DNA of 64,000 bases from Phosphoribacter sp037045045 (lineage in GTDB: Bacteria > Actinomycetota > Actinomycetes > Actinomycetales > Dermatophilaceae): NCBI GenBank assembly GCA_037045045.1, contig JBAOHL010000007.1, positions 124,001 to 188,000 on the forward strand, given 5' to 3'. The notes under the pieces are model-generated. The model saw only the letters and a list, made by a program, of their open reading frames with translations, was not told the DNA's origin and searched no databases. The stretch's first letter is position 1, and every line of letters starts with the position of its first letter. A program made the translations under genes and the position numbers. Below are positions 57,788 through 64,000 of the stretch, one piece after another.

Positions 57788-59161
57788 ATGAGCGACCCGA
57801 CCCCCCCGAGCACCTTCGCCCTGCCGACCGACCAGGCCACTGTCCGGGCCAACGACCGCGCCCACGTCTTCCACTCGTGGTCGGCGCAGGGGCTCATCGA
57901 CCCGCTGCCGATCGCCCGGGCCGAAGGCAGCACTTTCTGGGACCACGACGGGCGGGAGTACCTCGACTTCTCCTCCGGCCTGGTCCACGCCAACATCGGC
58001 TACGGCCACCCGAAACTCGTCGCCGCGATCCAGGAGCAGGCCGGCCGGATCGCGACCTTCGCGCCCGGCTATGCGCTCGACGTGCGCTCCGAGGCCGCGC
58101 GGCTGGTCGCAGCGAAGGCGCCCGAGGGGATGGACAAGGTGTTCTTCACCAACGGCGGCGCCGAGGCCACCGAGAACGCCCTGCGCATGGCCCGGCTGCA
58201 CACCGGACGGCACAAGGTCCTCGCGGCCTACCGCTCCTATCACGGGGCCACGGCCGGCGCGTTGACGATGACCGGCGACCCGCGCCGGGTCCCGAGCGAG
58301 CCCGGCATTCCGGGGGTGGTCCACTTCTGGGGGCCCTACCCGTACCGCTCCGCCTTCTACGCCGAGACCGCCGCGCAGGAGTGCGAACGGGCCCTGGCGC
58401 ACCTGCGCGACGTCATCATGGTCGAGGGTCCGGCCACGGTCGCCGCGATCATCCTCGAGACCGTTGTGGGCACGAACGGCGTCCTCGTCCCGCCGGACGG
58501 CTACCTCGCCGGGGTGCGCGCGATCTGCGACGAGTTCGGCATCGTCTTCGTCGCCGACGAGGTCATGGCCGGCTTCGGACGCTGCGGACAGTGGTATGCC
58601 GTGGACCACTGGGGCGTCGTCCCGGACCTCATCACCTTCGCCAAGGGCGTGAACTCCGGATACGTGCCCCTCGGCGGAGTCGTCATCTCCGCCGCCATCG
58701 CCGAGACCTTCCGCGAGCGGGTCTACCCCGGCGGGCTGACCTACTCGGGACATCCCCTGGCCTGCGGTGCCGCGGTCGCCTCGATCCAGATCTTCGAGCA
58801 GGAGGGGATTGTCGAGCACGCCCGGATGCTCGGGACCGACGTCATCGGCCCGGCCCTGGGCGAGATTGCCGCACGCCACCCCAGCGTGGGCGAGGTCCGC
58901 GGCCTCGGAGTCATGTGGGCGGTCGAACTCGTCCGCAACCGGGGGACCCGCGCACCGTTGGTGCCCTACAACGCCAGCGGCCCGGCGGCCGCGCCCATGG
59001 GCGACTTCGCGGCGGCGTGCAAGGAGCGCGGGCTGTGGCCGTTCGTCCACTTCAACCGCACCCATGTCGCGCCGCCGTGCACGACGAGCGAGGCCGACGT
59101 CCGTCGCGGGCTGGCGATACTCGACGAGGCGCTCGCGGTGGCCGACCGGCATACCGAGTGA
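57788..59161 (+). CDS. Class III PLP-dependent aminotransferase
   Basis: A 457-residue fold-type I aminotransferase. The PLP lysine is Lys286 in LITFAKGVNSGYVPLGG, FTNGGAEATENALRMAR binds the cofactor phosphate, AYRSYHGATAGALTMTGDPR is the family segment, and FVADEVMAGFGRCG carries the Asp that pairs with the pyridine nitrogen. It resembles omega-amino acid (taurine, beta-alanine, gamma-aminobutyrate) aminotransferases; the amino donor cannot be stated. It ends with a GTATGCCG octamer (reverse) just before the stop. Confidence 0.9.
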   Translation: MSDPTPPSTFALPTDQATVRANDRAHVFHSWSAQGLIDPLPIARAEGSTFWDHDGREYLDFSSGLVHANIGYGHPKLVAAIQEQAGRIATFAPGYALDVRSEAARLVAAKAPEGMDKVFFTNGGAEATENALRMARLHTGRHKVLAAYRSYHGATAGALTMTGDPRRVPSEPGIPGVVHFWGPYPYRSAFYAETAAQECERALAHLRDVIMVEGPATVAAIILETVVGTNGVLVPPDGYLAGVRAICDEFGIVFVADEVMAGFGRCGQWYAVDHWGVVPDLITFAKGVNSGYVPLGGVVISAAIAETFRERVYPGGLTYSGHPLACGAAVASIQIFEQEGIVEHARMLGTDVIGPALGEIAARHPSVGEVRGLGVMWAVELVRNRGTRAPLVPYNASGPAAAPMGDFAAACKERGLWPFVHFNRTHVAPPCTTSEADVRRGLAILDEALAVADRHTE

Positions 59162-59193
59162 TCTGCGCCTGACCCGCCCTGGCGTGGGGCAGG

Positions 59194-61587
59194 ATGTTCA
59201 GCGTGCTCACGTCGCCGGTGACCGTCGAGGTGATCGAGCCGACGATGCCCGACCGGGTCCGTCGGCCATCGGACGTGTACGCGCTGCTCGGGTATGTCAC
59301 CGCCGTCGTCGTCGCGGTCAGCCTCGGCAACATCGCCGTCGACACGACCGGTGCCTTCGAACACGACCTCGCCCTCGTCACCAGCGGTCTGCCGAGGCTG
59401 CTGCTGCAACTGGTCTCGTGGGCCGGCGGCATCGGCGTGCTCGTCGTCCCCGTCGTCATCGGGATCGACCTGCTGCTGCGCAGCCGCGGGTGGCAGCTCG
59501 TGCACGCCCTGCTCGCCGCAGGACTGGCCGCCGCCGTCACCCAACTCCTCAAGAGCCTCGTCCACGACGGCTACTTCGACCAGGCGCTCGCCGCGTTGTC
59601 GCGCCCGCTGCGCCAGGACGGTCTGTCCTCGCCGCTGGACATCGTCATCGTGACGATCGTCGCCCTCGTCATCGTCGCGAACGTCAACGGCCGGCGCTGG
59701 ATCTCGCCGCTGGTCGCCGTCGTCCTCACCTCCGCCACGCTCACGGCGTTCCTCTCCGGCGCGAACACGGCCCTGGCCCTGGTCTGTAGCTTCCTGCTCG
59801 GCGCGATCGTCGGGCACGGGGTCCGCTTCGCGTTCGGGACGGCCTCCACTCGACCGCCGGGCACCGAGATTGCCCGCGAGCTCGTCCTGGCTGGCGCCCC
59901 CCTGGCCCGACTGCGGCTCGTCGACGACGACGACGAGGGCGAGCGGGTCTACGAAGGCAGCACGTCCGACGGGGATCTCATCGACGTCCACGTGCTCGAT
60001 CGGGACACCTTCGGTCTGGCGTCCGGGCGGCGCCTGCTCACCCGGCTGCGGCTTCGTGGCGCCACGGCTCGGGCCCCGTCCTTCACCGTGCGCAACGCGT
60101 TGGAACACCGCAGTCTCACCGCCTTGGCGCTGCGCTGGGCTGGCATCACGGCGCCCTACCCGGTGGCGGTGACCGACATCGGCGGGTCGTCCTCGGCGCT
60201 GGCCCTCACCCGCGTCGACGGTATGCCGCTGCGCGACCTCGGCGACCGGCTCACCGACCAGCAGGCCCGCGCCGTCGTGCGGATGGTGGCCCAAATGCAG
60301 GACCATCGGATCGTCTTCAGAGGCCTCAACCTCGACAGCGTCGTCATCTTGGCCGACGGGTCGGCCGGCGTACGCACCACCGGAGACGGCGACATCGGCG
60401 CCGATGACCTTACCCGCCGCGCCGACCTGGCCCAGTCGACGACCCTGCTGGCGCTGTGCATCGGGCCCGAACGGGCGCTCGACGCCGTGCTCGCCGAAGC
60501 CGGACCGCAACGCGCATCTCGCAGTCTGCCCCTGCTGCAGCCACTGGGGTTGGGCCGCCCGATCCGCGCCGATCTCAAGGCCCACAAGGGGCTGCTCGAC
60601 GACCTGCGCGACCGGATCATCGCCCTGGATTCCAGCGCCGACGAGCCACGCAGCATCGAGCTACGGCGGGTGTCCGCCAAAGGCGTGCTGACCGCGCTCG
60701 GCGGCGCCGTCGCGGCATACCTGCTGCTGACCCAACTCGCCCAGGTCGACTTCGGTACCGTGCTCGCCCGCGCCGAATGGCCCTGGGCGATCGGCTCGCT
60801 CGCCTTCGCCGGCGTGACCTTCGCCGGCGCCTCGCTCGTACTCACCGGTTCGGTCCCGACCAGGCTGCGGTTCGTCCGCACGTTCATGACCCAGCTGGCC
60901 GTCGCGTTCAGCGGCCTGGTCGCTCCCGCGGCGATCGGCAACATCGCCCTCAATACGCGCTACCTGCAGAAGTGCGGGGTGCCCGCAGCGGCAGCCGGGG
61001 CGAGCGTCGGGCTGGCCCAGGTGGCGCAGTTCAGCAGCTACGCGACCCTGCTCGCATTGTCCGGTGTCATCGCCGGCACCGGGCCCCAGGCCTCGTTCCA
61101 GCCGCCCGAGTCGGTCGTCGTCGCGATCCCCATCATCGTGCTCATCGCCATCGCGCTGTTCGCGATCCCGGCGGTCCGCAAGGCGTTCCGGGACCGAGTG
61201 CTGCCGCAGTTGCGCACCGTCGTGCCACAGATCCTCGGTGTGCTCCAACACCCGGCCAAGCTCACCCAGCTCATCGGCGGCGCCCTCGTGCTCGACGCGT
61301 CGTTCGTCGGTTCGATCTACTGCGCGACCCGCGCGTTCGGCGGGACGGCGCCGATCGCTGCGGTGGCGGTCGTCTACTTCGCCGGGGCGATCATCGGATC
61401 GGCCGTGCCGACTCCTGGCGGGCTCGGCGGCATCGAGGCGGCCCTGTCCGCGGGGCTCATCGCCGTGGGCACCGACAGCGGCACCGCCGTCTCCGCCGTG
61501 CTGCTCTACCGACTCGTCACGTACTGGCTGCCCATCCCGTTCGGGTGGTTCTCCCTCGGGCGGCTGCAAAGGCTCGACGCGATCTGA
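59194..61587 (+). CDS. Large membrane protein: phosphatase-like membrane, kinase-like and flippase-like (LPG synthase TM) domains
   Basis: A 797-residue protein in three parts. Residues about 30-220 have five to six membrane segments with a layout like the PAP2-associated N-domain. Residues about 240-480 are a soluble, kinase-like region (LTRVDGMPLRDLGDRLTDQQ, then HRIVFRGLNLDSVVI, resembling a degraded His-x-Asp catalytic loop). Residues about 500-797 are a lysylphosphatidylglycerol-synthase transmembrane (UPF0104) domain, seen in AIGNIALNTRYLQKCGVPAA and VPTPGGLGGIEAALSAGLIA. Such fusions occur in actinobacteria; a lipid-handling role is likely but the reaction is unknown. The start may be GTG 59203. 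Confidence 0.8.
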   Translation: MFSVLTSPVTVEVIEPTMPDRVRRPSDVYALLGYVTAVVVAVSLGNIAVDTTGAFEHDLALVTSGLPRLLLQLVSWAGGIGVLVVPVVIGIDLLLRSRGWQLVHALLAAGLAAAVTQLLKSLVHDGYFDQALAALSRPLRQDGLSSPLDIVIVTIVALVIVANVNGRRWISPLVAVVLTSATLTAFLSGANTALALVCSFLLGAIVGHGVRFAFGTASTRPPGTEIARELVLAGAPLARLRLVDDDDEGERVYEGSTSDGDLIDVHVLDRDTFGLASGRRLLTRLRLRGATARAPSFTVRNALEHRSLTALALRWAGITAPYPVAVTDIGGSSSALALTRVDGMPLRDLGDRLTDQQARAVVRMVAQMQDHRIVFRGLNLDSVVILADGSAGVRTTGDGDIGADDLTRRADLAQSTTLLALCIGPERALDAVLAEAGPQRASRSLPLLQPLGLGRPIRADLKAHKGLLDDLRDRIIALDSSADEPRSIELRRVSAKGVLTALGGAVAAYLLLTQLAQVDFGTVLARAEWPWAIGSLAFAGVTFAGASLVLTGSVPTRLRFVRTFMTQLAVAFSGLVAPAAIGNIALNTRYLQKCGVPAAAAGASVGLAQVAQFSSYATLLALSGVIAGTGPQASFQPPESVVVAIPIIVLIAIALFAIPAVRKAFRDRVLPQLRTVVPQILGVLQHPAKLTQLIGGALVLDASFVGSIYCATRAFGGTAPIAAVAVVYFAGAIIGSAVPTPGGLGGIEAALSAGLIAVGTDSGTAVSAVLLYRLVTYWLPIPFGWFSLGRLQRLDAI

Positions 61588-61665
61588 GGCGGGCGCTCAC
61601 GCCGGGAGGTCCCGCCGGGGTCGCCCAGGCCGGGAGGTCCCGCCGGGAGTGCTCCGGCACGTCGC

Positions 61666-62498
61666 TCAGCTCGCGGCGGCGGCCGCCTTCTCCTCGTCGG
61701 TGGCCCGTCGCACGACGATGCGGGTCCACGCTCCGACATAAACCCGGTCGCCCTCCTCGAGCTCGCGCTTGGGCCCCACCGGGATCGGATCCTCCGGCAA
61801 CGGTTGGAGCATGCTGCCCACGTAGGTGCCGTTGGACGAGTCGAGGTCCTCGACGAACCACCGCGTGCCGTCGGTCGACAGTTGGGCCTGCCGTCGACTC
61901 ACCCCGCTGTCCGCCGTGGCATCGATGTCGGGGTGGATGTTGCGGCTGGCCGACACCCGACCGATGAGGGCGCTGCGCTTCGCGAGGGGCACGACGACGG
62001 GCAGGCCCGGCGAGGGCATCGGCTCGTCGGCCTCCTGCGCGGCATACCACTCGGGGTCGATCCAGACCTCGGCCACCCATTCCATGGGTGTCGCCGGGGG
62101 TATGCCGCTAGGCCCGGGGTCCGTACCGGGCGCCGAGGCGGGGCCGGCGGGATCACCGGCGGCCGGCTGTCCCCCGGGGGGTCGGTCTCGGGGGACTCGG
62201 CGCCAGAAGGCTCGGCCGCGCCGCCGTCGGCGCCTCGGGGCATTGCCCCGGTGGTGAAGTCGTAGCCGCAGGCCTCGCAGAACAACGAGTCCGGCGCGGA
62301 GGGGGTCTGGCAGTTCGGGCAGGTCTGGCCGGCCGGGGCCGGAGGGACGCTGCCGACGGACGGATCCAGGGTGCCCTCGCCGCTCGGGGCGGGATCGGGC
62401 TCGGGCACGAGCGCGCTCGCCGGGTCGATCTTCGCGCCGCAGGTGTCGCAGAAGTCGTCCGCTTCGGAGGTGTGGCCCTGGGGGCAGCGGTAGCTCAC
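61666..62498 (-). pseudogene. Zinc-ribbon plus FHA domain protein, split by a frameshift
   Basis: From GTG 62498 (overlapping the VWA stop) one frame encodes an N-terminal zinc ribbon, YRCPQGHTSEADDFCDTCG and CPNCQTPSAPDSLFCEACG. After a Pro-rich linker the reading must shift at a C5G6 tract (62171-62181) to reach a second frame, AGDPAGPASAPG, then MEWVAEVWIDPEWYAAQ and an FHA domain (ALIGRVSASRN, SGVSRRQAQL, DLDSSNGTYVG) ending at 61666. Adding one base in the tract would give one protein of about 277 residues. The FHA domain should bind phosphothreonine peptides. If the shift is real, the FHA half could only be made from an internal start such as ATG 62085; a sequencing error in the tract is equally possible. 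Confidence 0.8.
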
Positions 62499-63772
62499 TT
62501 CTTGATCCTTCTGGTCTTCGTCGAAGCCGTGTCCAGGGCCATCTCGTCCAGGCGCGCCGCGCCCTTCTTCAACCGGACGGTGCCGGTCTCGGCGTTGTCG
62601 ATGTCGACGACCTTCTGCAGCTGAGCGGTCATCTCCTCGTCGCCGGCGGCGTTGGCCAGCTGCACCGCTCGGCCGAGCTTGGCCGTCGCGTCGGCGTCGT
62701 CGCCGGCGGCCTTCGCGGCGAGCCCGTCCTGGATCGCCTGAGCCAGCTCGGCCTGCCCGGTGTACCGGGCGACCTGGTCGTCGATCCGCGTCGTCAGGGC
62801 CTCGTCGTTGGACCACGTCGCCTTGACGAGCGCCTGGGCCTGCACGTCGGCGCCGACCACCAACTGCACTCGCGAGGCGAGCTGCTCCTGGCCGACACTC
62901 TTGGCGGGCAGGCGCACCGCGACGTGGTAGTCCCGGGTCTCGTCGGCCCACGCGCCGGTGGGGAATCCCGAGGTCAACGGGTTCACGACGGTACGCCGAC
63001 TGGTGAGGTCCTCCAGCGTGGGGGCCACCTGCTTGACGAACAGGGTCTGCGCCCCCTGAGGCGCCCAGACCCGTAGCTCCACCGCCGCCACGCCCCGGGA
63101 CATCGAGGCGCGGATGAGCTTCTTGAACTCCTCCGCCATCCGCTCCGGCTGGGGGATGAGGTCGACCGTCCCGAGCAGCGCCGACGCGATCCGGCGGACC
63201 TCGCCGACCTGCCACCGGTCGCCGACTCCGCGGCAGTCGCACTGGAAGAAGCCGGTCGCGCCGTAGATAGCCGCCGTGAGCTGTTCGGGCGTCTCGTGCT
63301 CGTTGGCCCCGTCGGTGAGCAGGATGGCATGGCGCTGGGTGGCCTGCGGGACGCTGAGGAACACCTCCTTGGCCTTGGTCAACCACGTGCCCATGGCCGT
63401 GCCGCCGTCGGCCCGGAACCCCTGGATCGCGGTGATCGCCTCCATGCGGGTGCGCCCGTCCATGCGGACCATCTGGTCGACCCCGTATGCCGGGTAGACC
63501 AGGGTTCCGACGTGGTTGCCGGCGATAACGGCGAACCACGTGCCGTCGATGATCTCCCCGAGTGCCGCGGTCGCGGCATACCGGCCCTGGGCGATGCCGT
63601 TGACGCCCATCGACCCGGATGTGTCGACGATGACGATCTCGGCGGCCTCCTGACCCACCGCGGCGCCGGCGGCCCCGGCGCCCTGGCAGGTCACCCGCAC
63701 GATGGCGTGCACGTCCGTGCCGCCGTCGGGTAGGAATTCGTTCTGGAAGACCTCAGTGGTGAACTGCGCCAT
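62495..63772 (-). CDS. VWA domain protein
   Basis: A 425-residue protein. The metal-ion-dependent adhesion site is IVDTSGSMG with TDGAN further on, within a von Willebrand A domain at about residues 45-220; a beta-rich region and a helical C-terminal tail (LRRIKK-type basic end) follow. The ATG at 63772 begins MAQFTTEVFQNEFLPDGG. It overlaps the zinc-ribbon/FHA gene by 4 bases, and the upstream gene overlaps its start by 20 bases. In actinobacteria this set often neighbours Ser/Thr kinase or PP2C genes; they would be beyond the window edge. Confidence 0.88.
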   Translation of the reverse strand: MAQFTTEVFQNEFLPDGGTDVHAIVRVTCQGAGAAGAAVGQEAAEIVIVDTSGSMGVNGIAQGRYAATAALGEIIDGTWFAVIAGNHVGTLVYPAYGVDQMVRMDGRTRMEAITAIQGFRADGGTAMGTWLTKAKEVFLSVPQATQRHAILLTDGANEHETPEQLTAAIYGATGFFQCDCRGVGDRWQVGEVRRIASALLGTVDLIPQPERMAEEFKKLIRASMSRGVAAVELRVWAPQGAQTLFVKQVAPTLEDLTSRRTVVNPLTSGFPTGAWADETRDYHVAVRLPAKSVGQEQLASRVQLVVGADVQAQALVKATWSNDEALTTRIDDQVARYTGQAELAQAIQDGLAAKAAGDDADATAKLGRAVQLANAAGDEEMTAQLQKVVDIDNAETGTVRLKKGAARLDEMALDTASTKTRRIKK

Positions 63773-64000
63773 CGGGGGCGTCCTCTCCAGGAGTCGTCGG
63801 GGTCGGTGCGAGGGACGATACGGGGCCGCTCGCCGGGTCCGGATCCGGCGCCGGCGCTGCGCTCGCCGGGTCCGGATCCGGCGCCGGCGCTGCGGTCGCC
63901 TGGTCTGGCGGTGATGCAGGGCTGCTCTCAGGGTCCGGCGGTGGTGCCGGGCTGCTCGCCGGGTCCGCAACCGGCGGCACGGGTGCGCTCGCGGGGTCGG
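63753..64000 (-). CDS. C-terminal tail of an upstream gene, Pro/Ala/Asp-rich (truncated by the window edge)
   Basis: The frame is open from base 64000 to the TGA at 63753 and reads as a low-complexity tail with recurring DPAS, PDPD and PAPD units. A 33-base tandem duplication (63828-63893) adds 11 residues. Such tails are common on PP2C phosphatases and Ser/Thr kinases linked to VWA/FHA genes, but no domain is visible here, so identity is unknown. It overlaps the VWA start by 20 bases. Confidence 0.5.
   Translation of the reverse strand, partial: DPASAPVPPVADPASSPAPPPDPESSPASPPDQATAAPAPDPDPASAAPAPDPDPASGPVSSLAPTPTTPGEDAPDGAVHH
63828..63893. repeat. 33-base tandem duplication in a coding tail
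   Basis: Two exact 33-base units (63828-63860 and 63861-63893), each containing CCGGATCCGGCGCCGGCG. They add 11 codons to the Pro/Asp-rich tail of the gene at the window edge, keeping its frame. Confidence 0.85.

Larger units (their letters stand above)
529..63581. repeat. Dispersed octamer GTATGCCG / CGGCATAC, about 70-75 copies
   Basis: Representative plus-orientation copies: 529-536, 8615-8622, 27462-27469, 27485-27492, 44193-44200, 63485-63492. Reverse copies: 8642-8649, 22221-22228, 24993-25000, 25426-25433, 44150-44157, 51763-51770, 63574-63581. By eye I count about 40 forward and 34 reverse copies. They lie in almost every kilobase, mostly inside genes, in all reading frames, with a few in terminators and intergenic gaps. 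The most frequent extended forms are GGTATGCCG and CGGCATACC. Confidence 0.85.

Noticed and set aside
54742..57996. A 1084-codon open frame on the minus strand
   Set aside because: It runs out of frame through the AI-2E and F420-type genes and the 35-base repeat array; no recognisable protein.
1..64000. Prophage, transposon or antiphage defence island
   Set aside because: I found no transposase, integrase, structural phage gene, restriction-modification or toxin-antitoxin pair in any frame read.

Overview
The window is chromosomal DNA of a high-GC Gram-positive bacterium (Actinomycetota). The evidence is very GC-rich coding DNA with frequent GTG starts and 1-4 base start/stop overlaps, a complete 14-gene nuo operon flanked by menaquinone-type isoprenoid genes, a BioYMN transporter, KorAB, an F420-type luciferase-like oxidoreductase, and a probable 10-methyl fatty acid gene pair. 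Gene content and style suggest Micrococcales, perhaps the Intrasporangiaceae/Dermatophilaceae group; that placement is inference.

Layout. 1-17.8 kb (+): the end of a geranylgeranyl-reductase-family gene, nuoA to nuoN as one tightly overlapping operon, then a polyprenyl diphosphate synthase, so complex I sits between two genes probably serving its menaquinone. 17.9-25.4 kb (-): a double-length, eukaryote-type 6-phosphofructokinase, RarD, KorB/KorA and an alpha-methylacyl-CoA racemase-like CoA-transferase. 25.4-31.3 kb (-): a fructose PTS locus (fruR, fruK, separate EIIA, EIIBC, ptsH, ptsI), in which the EIIBC gene carries a frameshift. 31.4-33.8 kb (+): an isolated nuoB/nuoC/nuoI-like triad followed by htpX. 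33.9-40.6 kb: VOC protein, a TmsA/TmsB-like pair, YajQ, tRNA-Tyr, catalase and a CPBP protease. 40.7-44.2 kb: a decayed GH13 fragment, two tandem paralogous lipoproteins, a CoA-binding protein and a secreted two-repeat protein. 44.2-49.3 kb (-): bioY-bioM-bioN-benE and an acyl-CoA synthetase. 49.5-54.4 kb (+): a CsoR-like operator, copZ, copA, an alpha/beta hydrolase and a P450. 54.4-61.6 kb: two intergenic repeat clusters, AI-2E family protein, F420-type oxidoreductase, small membrane protein, class III aminotransferase and a membrane/kinase-like/flippase-like fusion. 61.7-64 kb (-): a zinc-ribbon/FHA gene split by a frameshift, a VWA protein, and the Pro/Asp-rich tail of a gene running off the edge.

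The most unusual signal is not a gene. The octamer GTATGCCG (reverse CGGCATAC) occurs about 70-75 times by my reading, roughly once per 0.9 kb, on both strands, against about two expected by base composition. Inside genes it is built from rare codons (ATA, TAT, GCA, GGT). At 44147-44203 two inverted copies form the stem of a probable terminator between convergent genes. This resembles the behaviour of DNA uptake sequences in other bacteria, but the function here is unknown.

All calls were made by reading the sequence and translations; no database search was possible.
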